From Lachnospiraceae bacterium (GTDB lineage Bacteria > Bacillota > Clostridia > Lachnospirales > Lachnospiraceae): a stretch of 7,179 nucleotides of DNA. Below the pieces are notes generated by a model. The model searched no databases, was not told the origin of the DNA, and saw only the letters and a list, made by a program, of their open reading frames with translations. Shown piece by piece: positions 1 through 6,184 of the stretch. The DNA is taken from assembly GCA_900755865.1 (NCBI GenBank), contig CAAEHZ010000460.1, positions 1 through 7,179 of the forward strand, given 5' to 3'. The position numbers and the translations under genes are program-made. Numbering within the stretch: position 1 is the first letter of the stretch; each line of letters opens with the position of its first letter.

Positions 1-1252
1 CCTCCGTAATCCTGCGAAGCAGTTCATCCACAATATTATTGCCCCAGAAACGTCCGGCATTTGTCATGACAATTTCTCCGTCACAGCTTTCCAACAGTCC
101 TTCCGCTGTCAGCCTCTCCAGCTTATCCTTCAGACAATCCTCCAGATTTCTTCCAAGACGTTCCGAAAAAGCCCCAAGATTTACTCTTCCCTTTTGAAGC
201 TGGTAAATCAGGTCATCATAAATTTTAAATTCCGGCGCCACTACCCGTCCGGCCCTGCTGAAGGGCAGCTTTTCAGAAATCAGGACGCGGTTTTCAGGAT
301 TCCTGTAATAGTAGCCGTCAATGCAGCCCCCCGCTCCCTGTCCGATGGCAATACAGCTTCCGCCTCCATGCCTCAGCGCCATATATTCATATTTGTCCAG
401 ATGGTTCCGAACCAGCTTCGTCAGCTCCAGCGCCTCAAAACCGTCCTTTGCCAGTTCTTCCGTAATACAGTTATATAGAGCATACTCCCGCTCAGGATTT
501 TCCATCCGCGCCTTTTCTTCCCCGGAAAGCCGGTTATATAAAGGCGTATTTTCATGGATTCTGAGTGCATAAAAGCTTAAGCCCGCAATCCCAAGCTCCC
601 GTATGATTCGCAAATCATCCTGAAGCTGTTCGTCCGTCTGGTTCGGATAGCGGTAAAGTAAATCAATATTGGTGTTGGTAATACCATATTCCATGGCACG
701 TTTTACCCGGCTTGCCGCAAACTCCCCGCTTCCCCGTCTGCCGAACTGCTTTCTGACTTCATCCTGAAAGGTCTGTATACCAATGGATAGCCGGTTTACC
801 CCGTTTTCCACCAGCACCTCCAGCATGGCATCACTCAATTCCGTTGCTGAGGATTCCAGACTGATTTCCGCATCCTCCCGGATACAGAAGCTGTTTCTCA
901 GTTCCTTCAAAACCAGATTCATCTGCTCCGGCAAAAGCGCCGTAGGGGTTCCCCCGCCAAAATTGATGGCACCCACCTCCCCCTGTAAAAAGGGGAAGTG
1001 GCGGATTGCCCTGATTTCTTCTATTAAATATTTATGATAGAATCTTCTCTGCAATTTATCCGGTCTGTGAAAGGGACAAAAGGAACAGATTTTATTGCAA
1101 AAGGGCACATGCAGATACAGCACCAGTGGCTTTTGAGGCTTTTCCAAAAGCTTTTTTTCAAGGTAATCTTCCGCGGAAATCTCCATGGTAAATTTCTTTT
1201 TTAAGGTCTGTGCCGCGTCATGATGGCTCCGATATCTGGATGTGTACAACAT
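1..1252 (-). CDS. HemW/ChuW/HutW-like radical SAM protein, probable anaerobic heme-degrading enzyme (3' end outside window)
   Basis: The frame is open from an ATG at 1252 to the left edge, giving 417 visible codons; the C-terminus is missing but probably only slightly. Residues 48-62 carry the radical SAM motif C52-x3-C56-x2-C59, which binds the 4Fe-4S cluster, followed by Phe61 where HemN oxidases have a fourth Cys. GGGTPT lies at 99-104, and a GVNRLSIGIQTF segment follows, both typical of the HemN/HemW superfamily. The next segment, VRKQFGRRGS, resembles ChuW/HutW more than HemW, but I cannot align it here. ChuW-type enzymes open the heme ring anaerobically using SAM and release iron. The gene is last in an operon with a FecCD-type ABC importer and a flavodoxin, 29 bases after the binding protein gene, which favours a heme role over the housekeeping HemW chaperone. 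GAGGAG at 1257-1262 supports the 1252 start; an in-frame ATG at 1264 has no such site. Radical SAM identity is near certain; the heme substrate is inferred. Confidence 0.9.
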   Translation of the reverse strand, partial: MLYTSRYRSHHDAAQTLKKKFTMEISAEDYLEKKLLEKPQKPLVLYLHVPFCNKICSFCPFHRPDKLQRRFYHKYLIEEIRAIRHFPFLQGEVGAINFGGGTPTALLPEQMNLVLKELRNSFCIREDAEISLESSATELSDAMLEVLVENGVNRLSIGIQTFQDEVRKQFGRRGSGEFAASRVKRAMEYGITNTNIDLLYRYPNQTDEQLQDDLRIIRELGIAGLSFYALRIHENTPLYNRLSGEEKARMENPEREYALYNCITEELAKDGFEALELTKLVRNHLDKYEYMALRHGGGSCIAIGQGAGGCIDGYYYRNPENRVLISEKLPFSRAGRVVAPEFKIYDDLIYQLQKGRVNLGAFSERLGRNLEDCLKDKLERLTAEGLLESCDGEIVMTNAGRFWGNNIVDELLRRITE

Positions 1253-1256
1253 TTTT

Positions 1257-1262
1257 CTCCTC
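1257..1262 (-). promoter_or_regulatory. Ribosome binding site deciding the start of the radical SAM gene
   Basis: On the minus strand GAGGAG stands four bases before the ATG at 1252. A second in-frame ATG at 1264 overlaps this site and has only AT-rich sequence upstream, so the downstream ATG is the better start. Confidence 0.6.
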
Positions 1263-1273
1263 ATTTCTACGCA

Positions 1274-1291
1274 TGAAAAATTTATTTTTCA
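1274..1291. repeat. AT-rich 18-bp inverted repeat over the binding-protein stop codon
   Basis: Two perfect 8-bp arms, TGAAAAAT and ATTTTTCA, are separated by two bases and contain the TAA stop of the binding protein gene. The stem is AT-rich and the spacer too short for a stable hairpin without fraying. It could be a minor mRNA processing signal between the transporter and enzyme genes, or chance in AT-rich sequence. Confidence 0.35.
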
Positions 1292-2454
1292 CTTCCGGGA
1301 TACAGAATTTCCTTTAAGGTTTCATAGGCTTCTGCGAAGCGGCTGGTGGGCTTGTTGTGGAACAGGCTCTTCTCCAGGAAATATACCTGGTCATTCTTTA
1401 CAGCGGAAAGCTCCTGCCATACAGGGTTATCGCCGTAGGTATCCTGTACCATCTGAACCCCTGCCTCGTCATCATGGGTCTGGATGACAATGATGTCCGG
1501 GTTTGCCGCATATACGGTTTCCAGATTGATTTCCAGACGGTCAGCACCGGTGGGATTATCCCAGCTGTCTACAATGTTTGTTGCACCAAGCTGGTCTACC
1601 ATAGCACCCACAACTGTATTTCCGGTATTTGCCTGCAGGCTGTCAGAGCCGGCGAACATAACAAATACGCTGGGATTTCCTTCCTCAGGTACGCTTGCCA
1701 GAATATCGCAGACCTGTTCCAGCGCAGGAACTGCAACGCTGTCCCAAAGTTCCGGCTGTCCGTTCAGGTTGCAGAATACCTTAAACCATTTCAGATAATC
1801 GGAAAAGTCGTTGTAGCTTACAGCAATAACCGGTACATTTGCCGCTGCCGCAGGCTCGCTGATGGTAGAATATCCGCTCATGGCTGTGGAGCAGATAATC
1901 AAATCCGGCTGCAGTGCCAGAATACTTTCCACATCCCACTTCTTTCCGGAGGAAGAGGTTGCTGCCACAATCATTCCCTCATCCTGGGTAATATCTCTTC
2001 CAATATATTCCCTGTACAGTTCGATTGTGCTGTCACCGCCGACACAGCCTGCCACGGTGCCGCCAGCCTCATACCAGAGAGTTGTAAAGCTGCCGTAAAG
2101 TACTACTACCTTCTGGGGATTCTTCTCAATGGTAAGCTCTGTTCCTTCTTCGGAAGAATTATCGGTAAAGGTAACAGTAGTATCTCCTACCACTACCTCA
2201 TTTGCCTTTTCCAGAAAGCTTTCCTCAAAGGCTGCCTTCTTTGCCGCTGCGGCATCCTCAGAAACCTTTGTGTCATCCTTTGCATCACCGGCAGTACTGC
2301 TCTCCGTGCTGCTTTCTACTGTGCTCTGACTTTCCACCGGGCTCTGGCTTTCTACAGTACCTGCTGTACTTTCAGAAGCCTTATTTCCACAGCCTGCCAG
2401 TCCTGCACAGGCAATCATCATTCCCATTGCAATTGCTGCTATTTTTCTTTTCAT
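1282..2454 (-). CDS. ABC transporter substrate-binding lipoprotein (BtuF/FecB-type, heme, siderophore or corrinoid)
   Basis: This 390-residue protein begins with a lipoprotein signal: Lys/Arg at 2-4, a hydrophobic stretch, and the lipobox LAGC with the lipidated Cys at 22. Residues 23 to about 75 form a Ser/Thr/Glu-rich tether with repeated VESQS-like units, which should hold the domain away from the membrane. From about residue 113 (NPQKVVVLYGS) to the end it reads as a periplasmic-binding-protein fold of the Fe3+/B12 type (PF01497), with the typical segments LQPDLIICST near 181-190 and NPDIIVIQ near the C-terminal lobe. It would capture the ligand outside the membrane and deliver it to the FecCD permease encoded two genes upstream. 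The gene has a GAGGAG site six bases before its ATG. The ligand cannot be read from the sequence; heme is inferred from the flanking radical SAM and flavodoxin genes. Confidence 0.92.
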   Translation of the reverse strand: MKRKIAAIAMGMMIACAGLAGCGNKASESTAGTVESQSPVESQSTVESSTESSTAGDAKDDTKVSEDAAAAKKAAFEESFLEKANEVVVGDTTVTFTDNSSEEGTELTIEKNPQKVVVLYGSFTTLWYEAGGTVAGCVGGDSTIELYREYIGRDITQDEGMIVAATSSSGKKWDVESILALQPDLIICSTAMSGYSTISEPAAAANVPVIAVSYNDFSDYLKWFKVFCNLNGQPELWDSVAVPALEQVCDILASVPEEGNPSVFVMFAGSDSLQANTGNTVVGAMVDQLGATNIVDSWDNPTGADRLEINLETVYAANPDIIVIQTHDDEAGVQMVQDTYGDNPVWQELSAVKNDQVYFLEKSLFHNKPTSRFAEAYETLKEILYPGSEK

Positions 2455-2491
2455 TTTGTTCTCCTCATTCTCTGCTTTTTTGTTCCTGCCA

Positions 2492-3289
2492 TTACATCGC
2501 CGTGATATTATTCAGGCTCCGTATCGGCAAAAAGAAAGGTCTTTTGCAATTCTCGTCCTCTCTGACGCTCGCCTCGATTGAAAAAATTTTCTCGAGGTTT
2601 TCTTCCGTCAGAATTTCTCCTGCTGTCCCTCTGGCATAAATTTCCCCGTCCTTCAGGGCATACAGATAATCCGAATACTTTGCTGCCAGATTCAAATCGT
2701 GCAGCACCATGACAATCGTAATCCCCAGCTTCCGGTTCAGATACTGCACCAGTTCCAGCACCTCCACCTGATAGCTGATATCCAGATAAGTTGTCGGTTC
2801 ATCCAGAATCAGGATTTCCGGCTCCTGGCAAATCGTCATGGCAATCCATGCCCTCTGCCGCTCTCCCCCGGAAAGCGTTGCCACAAGCTGTTTTTCCAGT
2901 CCGCTTAAGCCGGTCAGCTCTAATGACCTGTCTATCACTTCCCTGTCCTGCTCCGTCAGTCCCCTGCCAAGTCTGGTATAGGGATATCGCCCGTAGGAAA
3001 CAAGTGTCCGCACATCAATATCCGGCGGAGAAGTATGTACCTGTGCCAGATACCCGATTTTCTGCGCCAGCAGCTTCGGCGGATAGCTTTTTAATTCCCT
3101 GCCCCCGAAAAGGACTTTCCCCGACTTCGGTACCACCGCCTTGGAAATCGTCTTTAACAGACTGGATTTTCCGCTGCCGTTTGGCCCGATGATGGTAATA
3201 ATTTTTCCTTTGGGAAACTCCATGGTCATATCATTAATGACCCTTTTTTTTCCATATCCGATGGTGATATGTTCAAATCCGAAGTACAT
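2492..3289 (-). CDS. ABC transporter ATP-binding protein of a FecCDE/BtuCD-type importer
   Basis: This 265-residue protein is a complete ABC ATPase that would power import of a metal chelate across the cytoplasmic membrane. Motifs appear in order: Walker A GPNGSGKS at 35-42, Q-loop Gln83, signature LSGGERQ at 139-145, Walker B ILILDE at 159-164, D-loop YLD at 168-170, and H-loop His197. The length and the RYPYTRLGR segment after the Q-loop fit the FecE/FhuC/BtuD group. It lies six bases after the permease gene, and its Shine-Dalgarno AAGGAG is made from the last permease codons, so the two are probably translationally coupled. No key residue is missing. The identification as an importer ATPase of this group is secure; the substrate is not determined by this subunit. 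Confidence 0.95.
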   Translation of the reverse strand: MYFGFEHITIGYGKKRVINDMTMEFPKGKIITIIGPNGSGKSSLLKTISKAVVPKSGKVLFGGRELKSYPPKLLAQKIGYLAQVHTSPPDIDVRTLVSYGRYPYTRLGRGLTEQDREVIDRSLELTGLSGLEKQLVATLSGGERQRAWIAMTICQEPEILILDEPTTYLDISYQVEVLELVQYLNRKLGITIVMVLHDLNLAAKYSDYLYALKDGEIYARGTAGEILTEENLEKIFSIEASVREDENCKRPFFLPIRSLNNITAM

Positions 3290-3295
3290 TCCTTG

Positions 3296-4294
3296 TCACT
3301 CCTTTCGGCGCGTCCTGAGTAAGTACAGGAAAAACGGCGCCCCAATCATGGACAGGATGATGCTCACCGGCACCTCTCCGGGCGGCATGATAACTCTGCC
3401 GATGGTATCACACACAACAATCAGCGTGAATCCCAAAAGAGTTGACGCCGGGAACAGGTACTTGTAATCCGAACCCACCAGTAATCTCGCAATATGCGGC
3501 ACCACCAGCCCCACAAAGCTAATCAGCCCCGCCACGGAAATCGCTGCTCCTGCCAGCAGAGAGGAAATCACTATCAGTAAAAACCGGAACCACTCTGTCC
3601 GCAGTCCCAGGGCATTTGCCGTTTCATCCCCCAGCATCAGAATATTCATTTTGCCGGGCAAAAAGAGGCACGCCACAATTCCCGTCAGTGCATAGGGCAA
3701 TATCATCTGGAAATGGCTCCAGCTGCTTCCGTTCAGTCCTCCTACCAGAAATCCGGAAACACTGGACAGTGCATCCGGGAAGAAGGTCTTTATCATGTCG
3801 TTAAATGCGCCGAACAGTGCCGAAACCGCCATACCGGAAAGTATCATTTTTACCGGGCTGACGCCCTTCTGGTACGCCAGTGCATATATCAGCATGGTCG
3901 TTGCAAAGGCTCCCAGAATGGAACCAATCGGCAAAAGTCTTGTATATCCGGGAAAAACCACCAGTACCAGATAGCCTACAAAGCTTGCACCGCTGGTAAC
4001 ACCGATGGTGGAGGGAGATGCCATGGTATTTCTCATCACACCCTGCAAAATACAGCCGGAAAGAGAAAGGCATATTCCCACAAGCCCACCGGTCAGGATT
4101 CTGGGAAACCGCAGATTCCAGATAAGCAGCCTTGCCGCGCTGTCATCCGCTACCGTTAAGCCCCGCCATACCTCTGACAGGGAAAATTCCACCGTTCCGA
4201 TTCCCACACAGACAAGCACAGACATTACACTGCTTATCCCGAATATCAAAAGCCAAATCCATTTTTTCCAATAAGAATTTTTTCCGGTTCTCAT
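3296..4294 (-). CDS. FecCD/BtuC-family ABC transporter permease
   Basis: This 332-residue integral membrane protein has roughly ten hydrophobic segments, the usual size and topology for the FecCD family (PF01032). Family landmarks are RFPRIL at 62-67, RNTMASPSTIGVTSGAS near 88-104, VGLVVPHIARLLVG at 261-274, and the C-terminal GEVPVSIILSMIGAPFF at 306-322. The VPHIAR region precedes the segment that contacts the ATPase in BtuC-like proteins. Two copies would form the channel with two ATPases. Only one permease gene is present, as in BtuCD and HmuUV-type importers, so a homodimer is expected. Its ATG lies inside the flavodoxin stop region (ATGA overlap), and only a weak GGAAAAG precedes it, so translation probably depends on re-initiation from the flavodoxin gene. 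Substrate is inferred from context: heme, or else a ferric siderophore or corrinoid. Confidence 0.95.
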   Translation of the reverse strand: MRTGKNSYWKKWIWLLIFGISSVMSVLVCVGIGTVEFSLSEVWRGLTVADDSAARLLIWNLRFPRILTGGLVGICLSLSGCILQGVMRNTMASPSTIGVTSGASFVGYLVLVVFPGYTRLLPIGSILGAFATTMLIYALAYQKGVSPVKMILSGMAVSALFGAFNDMIKTFFPDALSSVSGFLVGGLNGSSWSHFQMILPYALTGIVACLFLPGKMNILMLGDETANALGLRTEWFRFLLIVISSLLAGAAISVAGLISFVGLVVPHIARLLVGSDYKYLFPASTLLGFTLIVVCDTIGRVIMPPGEVPVSIILSMIGAPFFLYLLRTRRKE

Positions 4295-4806
4295 AACTTT
4301 TCCAAAAACTCTTTTACTGCCGCTCTGGCATTTTCCAAATCCGTTTCATCCGGATGTCCCTGGGAAAGCTTCTGCTTCTCAAATCTTTCCTGAGATAAAT
4401 GTCCCTTTTCTCCTTCTGGAATCGCAAGTCTTCTTGCTGTTCTTTTCAAATCCACACTGCCGCGGCACAGAAAATGTCCCAGCAGCCTGTTGTTTTCCGA
4501 AGCGAGTGCCGAAACATTTCTGCATACATCCTCTGCATGTTTGGATGCTCTGTCCGCTCCCAGCGTACCAATCACAATCAGATTTTTTCCCTTCATCTTC
4601 TGAATCAGGGCAATGGTATCATCATCCGCCGTTCCGTGATTACACCAGTATGACAAAATAAAGGTATCAAACTTCTCCAGTACCTCGTCATTTACATAGC
4701 GGATATTGTACGGACCTACATAATCCGGCACCACTTCACTGACTGCACTTGCCAGCTTAAAGGCATTTCCGGTTATGGTTGAAAATATAATCGCCACTCT
4801 TTCCAT
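4291..4806 (-). CDS. Small flavodoxin-family protein, first gene of the putative heme operon (HmuF/BilS-like role possible)
   Basis: From the ATG at 4806 the protein has 171 residues, close to a single flavodoxin domain. The N-terminus AIIFSTITGNAF places the FMN phosphate loop at about residues 9-16; SYWCNHGTADDD and GTLGADRAS fit the two loops that flank the flavin ring. The segments LGHFLCRGSVD and GHPDETDLENA are seen in the clostridial flavodoxin group I associate with PF12641. It is the promoter-proximal gene of the transporter operon. In Fusobacterium a flavodoxin-like protein (HmuF) encoded with a heme-opening radical SAM enzyme takes part in heme handling and product reduction, and BilS accompanies bilirubin reductase in gut Firmicutes; a similar electron-donor or tetrapyrrole-binding role is inferred here. 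A GTG eight codons upstream (4830) is in frame but lacks a ribosome binding site, whereas AAAGAGGAG lies 12 bases before 4806. Confidence 0.88.
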   Translation of the reverse strand: MERVAIIFSTITGNAFKLASAVSEVVPDYVGPYNIRYVNDEVLEKFDTFILSYWCNHGTADDDTIALIQKMKGKNLIVIGTLGADRASKHAEDVCRNVSALASENNRLLGHFLCRGSVDLKRTARRLAIPEGEKGHLSQERFEKQKLSQGHPDETDLENARAAVKEFLEKL

Positions 4807-4818
4807 AAAAATTAAAAA

Positions 4819-4827
4819 CTCCTCTTT
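4819..4827 (-). promoter_or_regulatory. Ribosome binding site of the flavodoxin gene
   Basis: AAAGAGGAG on the minus strand lies 12 bases before the ATG at 4806. The spacing is a little long, but the site overlaps the alternative GTG start at 4830 and so argues against that start. It is the strongest such site in the leader. Confidence 0.55.
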
Positions 4828-4851
4828 CACGCATACTTTTATTTCTTATAG

Positions 4852-4867
4852 GTTAGTTGCAACTAAC
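4852..4867. promoter_or_regulatory. Perfect 16-bp palindromic operator at the start site of the flavodoxin/transporter operon
   Basis: GTTAGTTGCAACTAAC is identical to its reverse complement over all 16 bases. The -10 box of the minus-strand promoter ends at 4872, so the predicted transcription start (about 4865) falls inside the palindrome. A protein bound here would block initiation. The length and symmetry fit a dimeric winged-helix repressor such as MarR; a DtxR-type metal regulator is an alternative. It does not match a Fur box. No regulator gene is in the window. Confidence 0.7.
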
Positions 4868-4871
4868 GAAG

Positions 4872-4900
4872 ATTTTATCGAAACATTCCGCTTTTGTCAA
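4872..4900 (-). promoter_or_regulatory. Sigma-A type promoter of the flavodoxin/transporter/radical SAM operon
   Basis: On the minus strand a consensus -35 TTGACA (4900 to 4895) is followed by exactly 17 bases and then TAAAAT (4877 to 4872), one mismatch from TATAAT. The start would be near 4865, within the palindrome, giving a leader of about 60 bases before the flavodoxin ATG. A-rich runs upstream, between 4911 and 4950, could add UP-element activity. Confidence 0.75.
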
Positions 4901-4959
4901 TCTGGCTAACTGATAAATTTTCTCTCATGTCCTTTTTTTAACTATTTTTACTGTACTTC

Positions 4960-4988
4960 TTGACAAACATCCCCTAACCCGATAAACT
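4960..4988 (+). promoter_or_regulatory. Strong sigma-A type promoter of the SRP RNA gene
   Basis: TTGACA at 4960-4965 is followed by 17 bases and TAAACT at 4983-4988. The T- and A-rich stretch at 4933-4950 sits where an UP element would be, as expected for a highly transcribed stable RNA. The start would be near 4994-4996, matching the first paired base of the RNA's closing helix. Confidence 0.75.
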
Positions 4989-4993
4989 TATTT

Positions 4994-5150
4994 AAGCCGT
5001 ACTTTCGTATGGGTGCAATGATGAAATTCGGTCTTGCGCAATGGGAATCTGCGAACCGTGTCAGGTTGGGAACAAAGCAGCACTAAGCAGAACCTCTCAT
5101 GTGCCGTGAGGCAACCGGGTGGAGTTGTACCCTGCGGATGTACGGTTTTG
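4994..5150 (+). ncRNA. ffs: Signal recognition particle RNA (4.5S/scRNA)
   Basis: The RNA core of the signal recognition particle binds Ffh and directs ribosomes making membrane proteins to the translocon. The diagnostic part is domain IV: TCAGG at 5061-5065, a GGAA tetraloop at 5069-5072 closed by TG/CA, then AAGCAGC at 5075-5081. The following bases CTAAGCAGAACCTCTCATG and GTGCCG match what I remember of the Bacillus subtilis scRNA. The ends pair in a long helix: AAGCCGTAC (4994-5002) with GTACGGTTT (5140-5148), TTCGTA (5004-5009) with TGCGGA (5133-5138), and GGGTGCAA (5011-5018) with TTGTACCC (5125-5132). This fixes a length near 155 nt, between the roughly 110-nt E. coli form and the 270-nt Bacillus form. 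I do not see a clear Alu domain. The 3' tail is T-rich (TTTTGTATTTATTT), but no separate terminator hairpin is evident. Exact ends are uncertain by a few bases. Confidence 0.93.
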
Positions 5151-5253
5151 TATTTATTTACAGAATCATAAATATCAATGGGATTAGTCTGTGCCAGAGA
5201 ATGCGCAAGAATGAGGATTCGTTTCTGTGCAAAAACAATAGCCTGGATAGCAG

Positions 5254-6183
5254 ATGGGGATTACTATGACACAAAAAGATTCAGATACTTTGATGAAAGA
5301 TTGCACTCTCTGTCCCAGAGAGTGTCATACAGACCGCCTTGGCGGACAGAAAGGCTTTTGCGGACAGGCCGCGGAAATCACTGCTGCAAGGGCTGCCCTG
5401 CACTTTTGGGAAGAGCCCTGCATTTCCGGCACCTGCGGCTCCGGTGCTGTGTTTTTTTCCGGTTGTAATCTGCAATGTGTATTCTGCCAGAACCACGACA
5501 TTGCCCTGGGGCAGTACGGGCGCACCTTATCCGTGGAACATCTGTCGGACATTTTCCTGAAGCTGGAAGAAAAGGGCGCCGCCAACATCAACCTGGTGAC
5601 AGGAACCCATTTCATTCCCCAGATAGCCGCCGCACTGGAGCTGTCCAGACGCCATGGGCTGTCCATTCCCATTGTATACAATACCGGCAGCTATGAAAAG
5701 GTATCCTCCCTGCGCCTGCTGGAGGGACTTGTTGACATTTATCTGCCGGATTTAAAGTATAAGTCCTCTGCCCTTTCCGCAAAGTATTCCCATGCAGAGG
5801 ATTATTTTCCGGTGGCTGCTGCGGCAATCACCGAAATGTTCCGTCAGGTGGGGACTGCCCGGTTTGACAGTACAGGAATGATGCGCTCCGGCATCATTGT
5901 GCGCCACCTTCTTCTGCCCGGACAGGCTGCGGATTCCAAGAGGATTTTGCGGTATCTTCACAATACCTACGGCAGCAATATTTACATCAGTATTATGAAC
6001 CAGTACACCCCTCTCCCACATGTGGCAGACATTCCGGAGCTGAACCGGAAAATCTCCCCGGTGGAATACGAAAAAATCCTTTCCTTTGCGGAACAGATTG
6101 GCATTGAAAACGGCTTTTTCCAGGAGGGGGATGCCGCGAAAGAAAGTTTTATTCCCCCCTTTAATCAGGAGGGACTGGATTAG
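5254..6183 (+). CDS. PflX-like radical SAM protein (COG1313), pyruvate formate-lyase-activase related, substrate unknown
   Basis: This 309-residue protein is a full-length member of the PflX group of radical SAM proteins. The cluster motif is C71-x3-C75-x2-C78 within SGCNLQCVFCQN. Upstream is an extra cysteine set, C17-x2-C20-x3-C24 and C36 (CTLCPREC ... GFCG), characteristic of this family and able to bind a metal or a further Fe-S cluster, with C56 and C61 in between. VDIYLPDLKY, RHLLLPGQ and YISIMNQYTP are further family landmarks. Related activases form glycyl radicals, but no glycyl radical enzyme gene is next to it, and the role of this group is not established. The start is open: ATG 5254 has GGA six bases before it, while ATG 5266 has GGGGA five bases before it. 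No clear promoter lies between ffs and this gene, so read-through from the ffs promoter is possible. The stop is one base from the stop of the convergent gene. Confidence 0.9.
   Translation: MGITMTQKDSDTLMKDCTLCPRECHTDRLGGQKGFCGQAAEITAARAALHFWEEPCISGTCGSGAVFFSGCNLQCVFCQNHDIALGQYGRTLSVEHLSDIFLKLEEKGAANINLVTGTHFIPQIAAALELSRRHGLSIPIVYNTGSYEKVSSLRLLEGLVDIYLPDLKYKSSALSAKYSHAEDYFPVAAAAITEMFRQVGTARFDSTGMMRSGIIVRHLLLPGQAADSKRILRYLHNTYGSNIYISIMNQYTPLPHVADIPELNRKISPVEYEKILSFAEQIGIENGFFQEGDAAKESFIPPFNQEGLD
6154..6173 (-). terminator. Possible weak terminator hairpin for the convergent minus-strand gene
   Basis: Reading the minus strand, CCCTCCT (6173-6167), a six-base loop, and AGGGGGG (6160-6154) form a seven-pair stem with one A/C mismatch, starting 11 bases after the DUF6128-like gene's stop. 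The following AATAAAACTTTCTTT is a poor T tract. It lies inside the radical SAM coding sequence, so coding constraint may explain it. Confidence 0.25.
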
Positions 6184-6184
6184 A

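Noticed and set aside
1357..2505. A 382-codon open frame on the plus strand opposite the binding-protein gene
   Set aside because: The translation is rich in Cys, His and Ile without any recognisable domain and has no ribosome binding site. It mirrors a clear lipoprotein gene with a lipobox and PF01497-like sequence on the other strand.
4807..4830. GTG at 4830 as start of the flavodoxin
   Set aside because: The extra eight residues precede the beta strand that normally starts flavodoxins, and the AGAGGAG ribosome binding site lies after the GTG and before the ATG at 4806.
4852..4867. Fur box or T-box/riboswitch in the operon leader
   Set aside because: The palindrome does not resemble the GATAATGATAATCATTATC consensus closely, and the leader of about 60 bases is too short and unstructured for a riboswitch.
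5178..5468. A 96-codon open frame starting between ffs and the PflX-like gene
   Set aside because: Most of it overlaps the PflX-like gene in another frame, its product is Arg-rich and Cys-rich without a known motif, and no ribosome binding site precedes 5178.
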